A stretch of DNA of 64,000 nt. Origin: Pseudomonas grimontii (GTDB lineage Bacteria; Pseudomonadota; Gammaproteobacteria; Pseudomonadales; Pseudomonadaceae). Where the stretch lies: positions 155,839 through 219,838 of the forward strand of contig NZ_VFES01000014.1 of NCBI RefSeq assembly GCF_007858185.1, written 5' to 3'. Each line of letters begins with the position of its first letter. Within the stretch, counting starts at the first letter, position 1. The position numbers and the translations under genes were made by a program. This document shows positions 1 through 8,911 of this stretch, piece by piece. Below the pieces are notes generated by a model. That model ran no database searches. It saw only the letters and a program-made list of their open reading frames with translations, and had not been told where the DNA came from.

Positions 1-146
1 AACGTGCTCGCAAGGTCAAGCAATACAAAAACCCGCACAACGGCGAAGTGATTGAAACCAAAGGCGGCAACCACAAAACCCTGAAAGAGTGGAAAGCCAA
101 GTGGGGCGGTGATGTGGTTGAAGGCTGGGCTACCCTGCTGGGCTAA
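1..146 (+). CDS. mvaT: MvaT-family H-NS-like transcriptional regulator, C-terminal part
   Basis: Only the last 47 codons are inside the window, read from base 3 to the TAA at 144-146. The peptide carries the MvaT/MvaU DNA-binding end: a lysine-rich stretch, then Gly-Gly-Asn-His-Lys-Thr-Leu followed by two conserved tryptophans. In MvaT proteins the Gly-Asn pair and nearby Arg/Lys residues form the AT-pincer that reads AT-rich minor groove; this is family knowledge. The protein is a nucleoid-associated silencer of AT-rich and foreign genes. A terminator follows and sbcB converges on it, as at the mvaT locus of other Pseudomonas. The N-terminal oligomerisation coiled coil lies outside the window. 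Confidence 0.9.
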   Translation, partial: RARKVKQYKNPHNGEVIETKGGNHKTLKEWKAKWGGDVVEGWATLLG

Positions 147-181
147 GCTTCGCCAGGTCTGCGCTTGATACGCGACCCATT

Positions 182-208
182 AAAAACGCCAGCCTGCTGG
201 CGTTTTTT
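182..208 (+). terminator. Intrinsic terminator of mvaT
   Basis: A perfect 7-bp stem (CGCCAGC 187-193 and GCTGGCG 196-202) with a 2-base loop is preceded by five A and followed by six T. The A tract on the left means it could also serve convergent sbcB, which ends at 236. Confidence 0.9.
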
Positions 209-235
209 ATTGATCGTCTTTTCTACAAACCGCTA

Positions 236-1663
236 TTACGCATTCACACGAGCGGCTAAAGAGTCAGCATATTCCTGCCACTGCTCCAGCACCTGCTGCT
301 GAAACGGCGTGGCACTAACGGCCAACTCCTGCCGAGCCTGATTAAATGCCTCCAGGGTATTCGGCGCGCCGAATTGAGGATTTTCCAAACGTTGCTGACA
401 GAAAAGTTTCCAGCGTTGTTGCTCCTCGCTGTTCAGCGTATCGGGGAAGTTACGCGCCCGGTAGCGAAACAATAGTTCAGGCAAACGGTGATCATCAAAA
501 GGCCACTGCTGGCTAGCTAATTGCGCAGGCTCAGCCGCCCGGACTTGCTCGCATAAGCGTCGATCACGATCCCCGATAAAACCCTCGTAAAGCTGCTGTT
601 CCGGGTCTGAACTCGGTGCAAAATCTTCCTCGGCGTAAATGACCGCCAACTTATCGCGCCAAAGTTCCTGTGCGTCAGTTAGCCGCAGCGCCCGCGCCTG
701 GCAAATATCCATATCCAATTGCAGGCGCTCACGATCCTCGGCCCGCAGTACGTTCAAGGGCGCGACCACGGGGCAACGGTTGATATGCACCAACTTGAGC
801 GGCACCGGCAGCTCACCTTCGGCAAGGTCCTCACGACGGGTATACAGGCGTTGGCGCAAGGCAGCGGCATCCAGGTCCAGCAGCCCCTGGGGATCGAGCC
901 CAAGGTCGCAGACAATCAGCGCATTGCGGTTGCGCGGGTGCCAGGCCAAGGGCAGCACGACCCCCAGGTAATGACGCTCGGCAGAAAAACGTCCGGAGAT
1001 ATGCACCATGGGTTGCAGCAAGCGCACCTGGTCCATCACCCGTTGCTTGCTGCGCAGTTGAAACAGCCAGTCGTATAGCTTGGGCTGCTTCTCACGAATC
1101 AGGCGCGCCAGGGCGATCGTGGCACGCACGTCGGATAACGCATCGTGGGCCTGGCCGTGGTCAATGCCGTTGGCGGCGGTCAGGCGCTCGAGCTTGAGGG
1201 TCACGCGCCCGTCCTGCTGCGGCCACTCGATGCCTTCCGGGCGCAGGGCGTAGGCAGTGCGAACCACATCGATCAGGTCCCAACGGCTGTTACCGCCCTG
1301 CCATTCCCGCGCGTAGGGATCGAAAAAATTGCGATACAGGCTGTAGCGCGTCATTTCATCGTCAAACCGCAAGATGTTGTAGCCTGCGCCGCACGTACCC
1401 GGAGCCGCCAGTTCGGCATGTACACGGGTCATGAAATCGGCCTCGGCCAGGCCTTTTTCCGCCAGTGTTAGAGGGGTGATGCCGGTAATGGCACAGGCGG
1501 CGGGATGGGGCAGGATGTCGTCGCTGGGCTGGCAGTAAAGATTGACCGGCGGGCCGACTTCGTTGAGATCGAGATCCGTGCGAATGCCGGCAACCTGGAG
1601 TGGGCGATCGCTGCGTGGGTTGATGCCGGTGGTTTCATAGTCGTACCAGAAAATGGAGGTCAC
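236..1663 (-). CDS. sbcB: Exodeoxyribonuclease I (SbcB)
   Basis: Processive 3'-5' single-strand DNA exonuclease of recombination and mismatch repair, DEDDh family. I start it at the GTG at 1663, giving 475 residues, the same length as the E. coli enzyme. The reading frame stays open further upstream, but the catalytic segment begins right at this start and a CAGGAA ribosome site precedes it. Motif I is D8/E10 in FWYDYETTG, motif II is near D101, and motif III is H173 with D178 in HDALSDVRA; the SH3-like and helical regions follow. It converges on mvaT and is divergent from the RDD operon. A LexA-like 16-mer lies about 70 bases upstream. Confidence 0.95.
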   Translation of the reverse strand: MTSIFWYDYETTGINPRSDRPLQVAGIRTDLDLNEVGPPVNLYCQPSDDILPHPAACAITGITPLTLAEKGLAEADFMTRVHAELAAPGTCGAGYNILRFDDEMTRYSLYRNFFDPYAREWQGGNSRWDLIDVVRTAYALRPEGIEWPQQDGRVTLKLERLTAANGIDHGQAHDALSDVRATIALARLIREKQPKLYDWLFQLRSKQRVMDQVRLLQPMVHISGRFSAERHYLGVVLPLAWHPRNRNALIVCDLGLDPQGLLDLDAAALRQRLYTRREDLAEGELPVPLKLVHINRCPVVAPLNVLRAEDRERLQLDMDICQARALRLTDAQELWRDKLAVIYAEEDFAPSSDPEQQLYEGFIGDRDRRLCEQVRAAEPAQLASQQWPFDDHRLPELLFRYRARNFPDTLNSEEQQRWKLFCQQRLENPQFGAPNTLEAFNQARQELAVSATPFQQQVLEQWQEYADSLAARVNA

Positions 1664-1733
1664 GGGCTGTTCCTGTGCTGAAGATCGACAAAGTCTAGGC
1701 GTTGAGCCGTGTTCGGGGCCAGCACCAATTACA

Positions 1734-1749
1734 CTGTACAAACATCCAG
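1734..1749. promoter_or_regulatory. Possible LexA (SOS) box upstream of sbcB
   Basis: The 16-mer CTGTACAAACATCCAG fits the CTG-N10-CAG LexA framework, with a good CTGTA half and a weaker second half. It lies between the divergent sbcB and RDD-protein genes. Such frames occur by chance in a window this size, so this is a candidate only. Confidence 0.35.
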
Positions 1750-1829
1750 CAAAACCTTGAATAGTTGCTTCCATCGCCGACGCTGTTAGCATCCGTGTCT
1801 CCAACCGCTCTGCACTGCCAAGGATCGCG

Positions 1830-2522
1830 ATGCCATCAGCCCCATTGGATACCCTCTACCAGATCGAGACCCCGGAGGGCATCGACCTGCCACTTCGCCC
1901 CGCCGGCCTGGTGCCACGGGCGCTGGCATTTGCCTTCGACCTCGGCGCACGTGCAGTGATCATGGGCGTGCTGCTGGTGCCATTGGCGTTGCTCGGCAAT
2001 ATAGGTATCGGCCTGGGGTCGCTTCTGCTGTTCCTGGTCAGTTGGTGGTACATGGTACTGTTCGAGGTACTCAACCAGGGCTGCTCACCGGGCAAACAGG
2101 TCATGGGCTTACGGGTCGTGCAGGACGACGGCACCCCCATAGGCTGGTCAGCGTCGCTGATTCGCAACCTCCTGCGGTTTGTCGACATGCTGCCTTTCGG
2201 CTACTTTCTCGGCGCAATCAGTTGCCTGCAACACCCTCACTTCAAACGCCTTGGCGACCTGGCCGCCGGCACCCTGGTGGTCTACCGCGAACAGCCTCTG
2301 GCACGTCCACAGGTACCTCAAGCTGCGGCACTGCGCTTGCCGTTTGCCCTGGACCTGAGTGAGCAGCGAGCGATTCTTGGCTTCGCGGAACGCCAGGGTG
2401 AACTGTCCGTAGAACGGGTACACGAGCTCGCCTCGATCCTTGCAACGCCGCTGCAAGTGTCTCCGGCCCGCGCCGTGGAGCAACTCAATGGCGTGGCCCG
2501 CGGCCTGCTGGGGCCAACATGA
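1830..2522 (+). CDS. RDD family membrane protein
   Basis: A 230-residue inner-membrane protein. The N-terminal part (about 15-150) has the RDD layout: Arg and Asp in RALAFAFD at the edge of the first membrane helix, two hydrophobic helices (about 35-80), a GCSPGKQVMGLRVV loop and a further hydrophobic hairpin. The last 60 residues are a soluble alpha-helical tail. The start ATG has an AAGGA site. It is the first gene of a six-gene operon; its stop overlaps the next start by 4 bases. RDD proteins have no agreed function (some act as ion exchangers), and here the partners suggest one subunit of a MoxR-linked membrane assembly. Confidence 0.85.
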   Translation: MPSAPLDTLYQIETPEGIDLPLRPAGLVPRALAFAFDLGARAVIMGVLLVPLALLGNIGIGLGSLLLFLVSWWYMVLFEVLNQGCSPGKQVMGLRVVQDDGTPIGWSASLIRNLLRFVDMLPFGYFLGAISCLQHPHFKRLGDLAAGTLVVYREQPLARPQVPQAAALRLPFALDLSEQRAILGFAERQGELSVERVHELASILATPLQVSPARAVEQLNGVARGLLGPT

Positions 2523-3499
2523 AGCAGAGTCTTTTCGAAAGCCGTCACCAACACCAGTGGCAATCTTTTGCCGAACAACTGAAACAGTTGGAACAAGGCA
2601 AGGCCAAGGCCAGTGACGTGGCCGATTTCCCTCATCAATACCGACGCCTATGCCAGCACCTGGCCCTCGCCCAGGAGCGCGGCTACAGCAGTTACCTGGT
2701 GGACCCCCTGCAACAACTGGCGTTGCGCGGCCATCAACAACTGTATCGCCACCGCAGCCAATTGGCGGCGAATGTGCTGGGTTTCATACTCGCCGACTTC
2801 CCGCGACTGGTGCGAGAACAGTGGCGTTTCGTGTTGATTGCCAGCCTGCTGTTCTTTGGCAGCCTGCTGGGCATTGCCCTGCTGGTCTACCTGTTCCCCG
2901 ACCTGATCTACAGCATTGTCAGCCCCCAGCAGGTGGCCGAGATGCAGGGCATGTATGACCCTGAGGCCAGCCGGCTGGGGCGCGCCGCCGAACGTGCGTC
3001 GAGCGAAGACTGGATGATGTTTGGCTACTACGTCATGCACAACATCGGTATCGCCTTTCAGACATTTGCCGCCGGTTTGCTGTTCGGCCTGGGCAGTGTG
3101 TTTTTCCTGATATTCAACGGGCTGATCATCGGCGCGGTTTCCGGGCACCTGACCGAAATCGGCTATGGGCAGACCTTCTGGTCATTTGTCATCGGCCATG
3201 GGGCCTTTGAGTTGACGGCCATTGCACTCGCCGGTGCCGCGGGCTTGCAACTGGGCTGGGCGTTGATCGCCCCGGGGCAACTGACCCGTGGCGAATCCCT
3301 GCGGCTCGCAGCGCGCAAGAGTGTGCAACTGCTGTGCGGTGTCATGGTGTTCCTGCTGATCGCCGCATTTATCGAAGCCTACTGGTCTTCCACCACCCAG
3401 ATCGCCCCTTGGGTCAAATACCTGGTAGGCGCTGCACTCTGGCTGCTGGTGGCGACTTACCTTACCTTTGCCGGACGGACTCGCCATGCGCCTGAGTAA
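2519..3499 (+). CDS. SpoIIM-like (stage II sporulation protein M family) membrane protein
   Basis: 326 residues. The first 100 are soluble and helical, then about five membrane segments follow (for example around 105-130, 180-215, 220-250, 275-300 and 300-320), with the small-residue-rich GHGAFELTAIALAGAAGLQLG segment typical of the SpoIIM/DUF95 family. Pseudomonads do not sporulate, so the sporulation name is only a family label. It begins inside the stop of the RDD gene (ATGA overlap), which implies translational coupling, and runs directly into the DUF4129 gene. It is probably a structural membrane partner in the same complex. Confidence 0.85.
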   Translation: MKQSLFESRHQHQWQSFAEQLKQLEQGKAKASDVADFPHQYRRLCQHLALAQERGYSSYLVDPLQQLALRGHQQLYRHRSQLAANVLGFILADFPRLVREQWRFVLIASLLFFGSLLGIALLVYLFPDLIYSIVSPQQVAEMQGMYDPEASRLGRAAERASSEDWMMFGYYVMHNIGIAFQTFAAGLLFGLGSVFFLIFNGLIIGAVSGHLTEIGYGQTFWSFVIGHGAFELTAIALAGAAGLQLGWALIAPGQLTRGESLRLAARKSVQLLCGVMVFLLIAAFIEAYWSSTTQIAPWVKYLVGAALWLLVATYLTFAGRTRHAPE

Positions 3500-5006
3500 T
3501 GCCAGCGTGGCGATTCGCCCGCGTACCGCATGGGAGGCCATGGACCTTGGGGTACTAATGGCCCGGGAACATCGCCTGCTGTTGATGAGCAGTTGGGCGC
3601 TGGTGACCCTGCCGGTTTTTGCCCTGCTTACCGCGTTGCTGTGGAAATACCCGTCCACAGCCATGTTCCTGTTCTGGTGGTTCAAACCGGCGTTCGACCG
3701 CTTGCCTCTATATATCCTCTCCAAAGCCCTGTTCGGCGAAACGCCAAGCCTTAAGCAGGCTGTGCGCGAATGGCCAAGACTGCTCAACCACCAACTGCTG
3801 GCCAGCCTGACCTGGCGCCGACTTAGCCTCAGCCGCAGTTTTGTGATGCCAGTCAGCCAGCTCGAAGGCCTGGACGGCCAGGCGCGTCAGAAACGCCTGG
3901 GCGTGCTGCAGCAGCGCAATTCCGGTGCGGCGCGCTGGTTGACCACCGTTGGGGTGCACCTGGAAATCGGGTTGTGGTTCGGCTGCATGGCGCTGTTCTA
4001 TCTATTCATTCCGCAACAACTTGAACTGGATTGGGATTGGCAACGGTTGGCGCTGGCGACAGGCGCCGAGGGGGTCTGGCTGGAGCACTTGAGCAACGCC
4101 TTCTACGCCTTGATCCTGGTATTTTGGGAGCCCATCTACGTCGCCTGCGGTTTCAGCCTTTATCTGAATCGTCGCACCCTACTGGAGGCGTGGGACCTGG
4201 AGCTGGTATTCCGACGCCTGCGCCAGCGCCTGAGCAATGTGGCGCCCCTGTTAATGCTGGTGCTCGGGCTGACCTTGCTGCCATTCAACCCGCCCGCCAT
4301 GGCGGATGAAACCAAACCACTGCCACCCCAAAGCGCAAGCCAGTCCATCAAGTCGCTGCTGGACAAACCACCCTTCAAAAATCCGGAAACCGTCACCCGC
4401 TATCGCTTTGGCGAAGAAAAGCCCGTCGTTAAAAACAAGGCGCACAGTGACGGCAAACTTCCGGCGTGGCTGCAGGCACTACTGGACAACCTCAACAGCG
4501 ATACTTTCAAGCCTGTCGCCCAAGGCCTGGAAGTACTGTTATGGAGCCTGCTTATCGGTGGCGTGGCCCTGGTGATATGGCGTTATCGGGACTGGTTGCG
4601 CACCTTTGTCAGCCAGCGCGGGGCACGTATACCCAAAGCGGCGAAACCATCACCCGCGCAATTGTTCGGCCTGGAACTGGGCACCGAGACCCTGCCTGAG
4701 GATATCGCCAGCACTGCCGAGCAACTCTGGCCTAACCAACCACGGGAAGCCCTCGGCCTTTTGTATCGTGGCCTGCTGAGCAGGTTGCTGCATGACTTCA
4801 ACCTGCCCCTTAAAAGCGCTGACACCGAAGGTCAGGTCCTGCAACGCGTTCACCAGTTGCAACAGCCGCAGTTGCTGGCCTTCAGTGATGAGTTGACTCG
4901 GCACTGGCAAAACCTTGCCTATGGCCACCACCTGCCCCCGGTCTCAGCCCAGCAGAAATTGTGCAACGATTGGCGCGTCCTGTTCAGTTCGGGAGGCGCC
5001 CAATGA
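3486..5006 (+). CDS. DUF4129 domain membrane protein
   Basis: 506 residues from the ATG at 3486; an in-frame TTG 18 bases upstream is the alternative. The start overlaps the end of the SpoIIM gene by 14 bases. Hydrophobic segments lie around 35-65, 155-180, 195-225 and 250-270. A long charged periplasmic-type region follows (about 275-340), then one more membrane helix (about 350-370) and a C-terminal cytoplasmic domain with EQLWPNQPREALGLLYRGLL, the signature of DUF4129. In many bacteria DUF4129 proteins travel with transglutaminase-like or MoxR/DUF58 genes. The function is unknown. It is translationally coupled to the DUF4350 gene by an ATGA overlap. Confidence 0.8.
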   Translation: MRLSNASVAIRPRTAWEAMDLGVLMAREHRLLLMSSWALVTLPVFALLTALLWKYPSTAMFLFWWFKPAFDRLPLYILSKALFGETPSLKQAVREWPRLLNHQLLASLTWRRLSLSRSFVMPVSQLEGLDGQARQKRLGVLQQRNSGAARWLTTVGVHLEIGLWFGCMALFYLFIPQQLELDWDWQRLALATGAEGVWLEHLSNAFYALILVFWEPIYVACGFSLYLNRRTLLEAWDLELVFRRLRQRLSNVAPLLMLVLGLTLLPFNPPAMADETKPLPPQSASQSIKSLLDKPPFKNPETVTRYRFGEEKPVVKNKAHSDGKLPAWLQALLDNLNSDTFKPVAQGLEVLLWSLLIGGVALVIWRYRDWLRTFVSQRGARIPKAAKPSPAQLFGLELGTETLPEDIASTAEQLWPNQPREALGLLYRGLLSRLLHDFNLPLKSADTEGQVLQRVHQLQQPQLLAFSDELTRHWQNLAYGHHLPPVSAQQKLCNDWRVLFSSGGAQ

Positions 5007-6160
5007 ACCGGCCATTACTGTGGGTGGGGCTGCTGTTGGCGTGCCTGCTTGGAGCGGGCGGCTTTTATGCCTGGAGCAAAGCGATCCCCTATGAAGAAGT
5101 GGTGGACCGCGGCCCCTCCCCGGAAGCCATGGCCAACCCTTACCTGGCGGCCGAACACTTTCTGCGCCAGCAAGGCCTGGCCGTGGAACACGCCAATGGC
5201 CTGGAACGCCTGACTACCCTGCCCGCCAAGGGCAACAGCCTGCTGTTACTGGGCGAACGCAGCAACATGTCGCCACGCCAGGTAGGTCAACTCCTGGACT
5301 GGGCCAAGTCCGGCGGCCATCTACTGGTAGTCGCCGAGGCTCTGTGGGATGAAGAAACCGGCAAGAGCGGCGACCTGCTGCTTGATCGCCTGCATATCCA
5401 CCAGGCTCTGAGCGATGAACCCGAGGACACAGCCCCGGCCCGCAAAAACAAAGCACCGGACCTGACCAAACTCTATGTCGACAATGACACCGCCCCGGCG
5501 TATTTCAGTTTCGACACCGACTTCAACCTCATCGACCCCAAGCACCTGGCACAATTTTCAGCCAATAGCGCCAGGTCGAGCCACTTGATGCAACTCGACC
5601 TAGGGCAGGGCCGCGTAACGGTGATCACCGACAGCGACCTGTGGAAAACACCGGCTATTGGCAAGCACGACAATGCCTGGCTGCTGTGGTATCTGACTCA
5701 GGGCAGTGCCGTGACCTTGTTGTTCAACAGCCATGTGGATGACCTATTCACCCTGCTGTTGCGTTACTTCCCCCAGGCGTTGGTGGCGCTCATTGCCCTG
5801 ATTGCCCTGGCACTCTGGCAGGCGGGGATGCGCCAGGGACCAATCCAGGCGCCCGGCCCCAAGGCGCGTCGGCAATTGCAGGAACACCTGAAGGCCAGCG
5901 CCGACTTCCTGCTGCGCCGCAGCGGCCAAGGCACGCTATTGCAGGCCTTGCAGCTCGACATCCTGCGCGCCGCAAAGCGGCGTCATCCCGGCTTTGAACA
6001 TCTCGACAACACCGAACGGGGGCGAGTGCTTGCCCACCTGACGCGCCAACCCTCTCACGTCATCAGCCAGGCCCTCGGCCCACTCCCGGCAAAACGGCTT
6101 TCCAGTGCCGATTTCAGCCGGCAGGTGGCGTGCCTGCAAACCCTCAGGAATGCCCTATGA
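5003..6160 (+). CDS. DUF4350 domain-containing protein
   Basis: 385 residues, starting at the ATG that overlaps the DUF4129 stop. There is an N-terminal membrane anchor (about 5-23), then a periplasmic alpha/beta domain resembling the DUF4350 fold (SLLLLGERSNMSPRQ and GHLLVVAEALWDE are beta-strand/loop elements around 75-120). A second membrane helix is at about 255-275, and a C-terminal helical cytoplasmic tail rich in Arg follows. The family is usually found between DUF4129 and MoxR genes, as here. No catalytic motif is recognisable. Its stop overlaps the MoxR start by 4 bases. Confidence 0.8.
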   Translation: MNRPLLWVGLLLACLLGAGGFYAWSKAIPYEEVVDRGPSPEAMANPYLAAEHFLRQQGLAVEHANGLERLTTLPAKGNSLLLLGERSNMSPRQVGQLLDWAKSGGHLLVVAEALWDEETGKSGDLLLDRLHIHQALSDEPEDTAPARKNKAPDLTKLYVDNDTAPAYFSFDTDFNLIDPKHLAQFSANSARSSHLMQLDLGQGRVTVITDSDLWKTPAIGKHDNAWLLWYLTQGSAVTLLFNSHVDDLFTLLLRYFPQALVALIALIALALWQAGMRQGPIQAPGPKARRQLQEHLKASADFLLRRSGQGTLLQALQLDILRAAKRRHPGFEHLDNTERGRVLAHLTRQPSHVISQALGPLPAKRLSSADFSRQVACLQTLRNAL

Positions 6161-7152
6161 GCGAATTTCCCAGCGCTAACACCCTGCCCGGCGAACCCCT
6201 TCAACGCGCCAGCCAGCAGGCCCAGGCCCTGCGCATTGAACTGCGCAAGGCGGTGATCGGGCAGGATCAGGTGATCGATGATGTACTCACCGCCCTGATC
6301 GCCGGCGGCCACGTATTGCTCGAGGGCGTACCCGGGCTGGGCAAGACCTTGCTGGTGCGTGCCCTGGCCCGTTGCTTTGACGGCGAATTCGCGCGGATCC
6401 AGTTCACCCCGGACCTGATGCCAAGCGATGTCACCGGCCACGCGGTGTACGACCTGCACACCGAACAGTTCAAGCTGCGCAAGGGTCCCGTGTTCACCCA
6501 CTTGTTGCTGGCTGACGAAATCAACCGCGCCCCGGCCAAGACTCAGGCGGCCCTGCTCGAAGCCATGCAGGAACGGCAAGTCACCCTCGAAGGCGAGGCG
6601 CTGCCCATCGGTCAGCCGTTCATGGTACTTGCCACGCAAAACCCCATCGAACAGGAAGGTACCTACCCCCTGCCGGAAGCCGAACTGGACCGTTTCATGC
6701 TCAAGGTACGCATGGACTACCCCGAAGCGCAGCAGGAACTGGATATGGTGCGTGAAGTGACGCGCTCATCACGGGCCGACATGCTGGACGTGCAACCGTT
6801 GCGCACCGTGCTGAAGGCCGAGGACGTACTGCAACTGCAATTGGTCGCCAGTGAACTGGCCCTGGATGAACAAGTGCTCGACTATGCCGTGCGCCTGGCG
6901 CGAGCTACTCGCAGCTGGCCGGGACTGGCCATAGGCGCCGGCCCACGAGCCTCCATCGCCTTGGTCCGCGGCGCACGCGCACGCGCATTGTTACGTGCAG
7001 GCGAGTTCGTCACGCCGGATGACATCAAGGGCTGTGCCCTGGCAGTACTGCGCCATCGTGTACGTCTTGCGCCAGAACTGGATATAGATGGGCTGGAGGT
7101 CGACCAGGTGCTCAAGCAACTGCTGGACCAGATTCCGGCCCCCCGGCAATGA
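6157..7152 (+). CDS. MoxR-family AAA+ ATPase
   Basis: 331 residues. Walker A GVPGLGKT is at 57-64, Walker B LLLADEIN at 116-123, sensor-1 ATQNP at 159-163, followed by the family's YPLPEAELDRFMLK segment and a C-terminal helical lid. MoxR ATPases act as chaperones that mature or remodel protein complexes, usually with von Willebrand A proteins encoded next door; the DUF58 protein 8 bases downstream is that expected partner. AGGA lies upstream of the ATG. The four upstream membrane proteins are plausible clients or an anchoring complex, which is inference. Confidence 0.93.
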   Translation: MSEFPSANTLPGEPLQRASQQAQALRIELRKAVIGQDQVIDDVLTALIAGGHVLLEGVPGLGKTLLVRALARCFDGEFARIQFTPDLMPSDVTGHAVYDLHTEQFKLRKGPVFTHLLLADEINRAPAKTQAALLEAMQERQVTLEGEALPIGQPFMVLATQNPIEQEGTYPLPEAELDRFMLKVRMDYPEAQQELDMVREVTRSSRADMLDVQPLRTVLKAEDVLQLQLVASELALDEQVLDYAVRLARATRSWPGLAIGAGPRASIALVRGARARALLRAGEFVTPDDIKGCALAVLRHRVRLAPELDIDGLEVDQVLKQLLDQIPAPRQ

Positions 7153-7159
7153 CCCGTCC

Positions 7160-8491
7160 ATGAAACCGACCCGTCTGTTATTGGCCTGGCTTGGCGTACT
7201 GCTGGGCTTGAGCATCCTGCTGGGCGCTGCGGCAGCCTTGCAGTTCAAGGTCCCCGACACCTTGCACTCAATAGCGTGGGGCTTGCTCCTGGCGCTGTTG
7301 CTGCTGGCCATGCTGGACGCGCTGCGACTGCGCCGTCGCCCGTCGCCGCGCGTGTACCGGCAGATGCCCGGCAGCCTGGCGTTGGGCCGCTGGGGCGAAG
7401 TCCGTCTGACCCTGGAATATGACTACCCACAGGCGCTGACGGTGCAGGTGTTCGATCACGTCCCCGATGGGTTAAGTGTGGAAAACCTGCCCCAGGCCAT
7501 CGAATTGCGCCCCGGTGAACGCAGTGAACTGGGTTATCGCCTGCGCCCCTTGCGGCGCGGGCATTTCACTTTCAGTCGCTGCGAAATCCACCTGCCCAGC
7601 CCCTTGGGGCTCTGGTCTGCAAGACGCTTTATCGAAGCCGAGGATGCCACCCGTGTCTATCCGGATTTCGCCCGCCTGTACGGGGCACAACTGCTGGGTG
7701 TGGATAACTGGCTGAGCCAACTGGGGGTACGTCAACGGCAACGACGAGGCTTGGGACTGGAGTTTCATCAGTTACGCGAATTTCGTGAGGGCGACAGCCT
7801 GCGGCAAATCGACTGGAAAGCTACTGCGCGGCAACGTACCCCCATCGCCCGGGAGTATCAGGACGAGCGCGACCAGCAGATCGTGTTCATGCTCGATTGC
7901 GGCCGCCGCATGCGCAGCCAGGATGATGAGCTGTCCCATTTCGACCACGCCCTCAATGCCTGCCTGCTGCTCAGTTATGTGGCCCTGCGCCAGGGCGATG
8001 CGGTGGGGTTGTGCACCTTTGCCACTGACCAGCCACGCTACCTGGCGCCGGTCAAGGGCAGTAGCCAGTTGAACCTGTTACTCAATACGGTCTATGACCT
8101 GGACACCACCCGCCGAACCGCCGACTACCAGGCAGCAGCCAGCCAACTGCTGGCCCGGCAAAAACGTCGGGCATTGGTAATCGTGGTCAGCAACCTGCGG
8201 GATGAGGACGATGAAGCCCTGCTCTCCGCCGTCAAGCGCATCAGTCGCCAACATCGGGTGCTGGTGGCCAGTATGCGTGAGGAAGTACTCGATCTGCTGC
8301 GCCAATCCCCCGTACAAACCTTGCCCGAGGCCCTGGCCTACAGCGGCACTGTCGACTACCTCAATACGCGGGATGAATTGCATGACCGCATGACCGCCCA
8401 CGGCCTGTCGGTGTTGGATACGTTGCCATCAGAAATGGGGGCGGCCCTGGTGACACGCTACCTGGGCTGGAAGAAAGCCGGGGTTTTCTAA
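7160..8491 (+). CDS. DUF58 (von Willebrand A-like) protein
   Basis: 443 residues. Two membrane helices near the N-terminus (about 6-24 and 36-55) form a hairpin, then a beta-sandwich region (about 65-150) and the DUF58 core with FHQLREFREGDSLRQIDWK at 203-221. The following vWA-like domain has LDCGRRM at 245-251, where a canonical MIDAS metal site would read D-x-S-x-S; both serines are missing, so metal binding may be weak or absent. This is the last gene of the operon. As a MoxR partner it probably tethers the ATPase to the membrane. Confidence 0.88.
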   Translation: MKPTRLLLAWLGVLLGLSILLGAAAALQFKVPDTLHSIAWGLLLALLLLAMLDALRLRRRPSPRVYRQMPGSLALGRWGEVRLTLEYDYPQALTVQVFDHVPDGLSVENLPQAIELRPGERSELGYRLRPLRRGHFTFSRCEIHLPSPLGLWSARRFIEAEDATRVYPDFARLYGAQLLGVDNWLSQLGVRQRQRRGLGLEFHQLREFREGDSLRQIDWKATARQRTPIAREYQDERDQQIVFMLDCGRRMRSQDDELSHFDHALNACLLLSYVALRQGDAVGLCTFATDQPRYLAPVKGSSQLNLLLNTVYDLDTTRRTADYQAAASQLLARQKRRALVIVVSNLRDEDDEALLSAVKRISRQHRVLVASMREEVLDLLRQSPVQTLPEALAYSGTVDYLNTRDELHDRMTAHGLSVLDTLPSEMGAALVTRYLGWKKAGVF

Positions 8492-8551
8492 AAAAAGCGC
8501 ACGACTGCGGCAGGGACAGTAGCCCCCGGCCGCGTCGACGACGCGCTGCGT

Positions 8552-8911
8552 CTAGGCCGAAGCCTGCAAGGGATCAAAACTGAAGTACTGCAACAACACG
8601 TTGATCAGTTGCCCATATTCCTCGGGAGCCTCAAGCACGCTGAACCCGGAATCGTAGTGCTGCGGGTTAATATCTTCATGGCTCCACAGACAGGTCGCCG
8701 TGATGTCGATGACATGGAACGTGTCGTCCGCCCCGGGTATCTTCAAGCACAACTCGAAATCAACATCGACCATCATGGGTAACTGGCTGATCAACATCAG
8801 CCCATCTTCAGAGACGTTACCCAGAAAACCTATGGGTTTGTCGGTGAGACGGTTAAACACTTGCAGGAAATACGGTAGTTGATGCCGCTCGATCCGTCGG
8901 TCGGTAAACAT
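8552..8911 (-). CDS. PilZ-domain protein (candidate c-di-GMP receptor)
   Basis: 119 residues from the ATG at 8911; the frame is open further upstream, but the PilZ fold begins here. The c-di-GMP-binding signature is complete: R5-x3-R9 in DRRIERH, and N32-x-S34-x2-G37 in NVSEDG. The gene is monocistronic, convergent with the DUF58 gene, and sits where P. aeruginosa has PA4324 (from memory). Small single-domain PilZ proteins usually act by binding a partner such as a motility, secretion or polysaccharide protein, and the sequence does not say which. The upstream ribosome site is weak. Confidence 0.85.
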   Translation of the reverse strand: MFTDRRIERHQLPYFLQVFNRLTDKPIGFLGNVSEDGLMLISQLPMMVDVDFELCLKIPGADDTFHVIDITATCLWSHEDINPQHYDSGFSVLEAPEEYGQLINVLLQYFSFDPLQASA

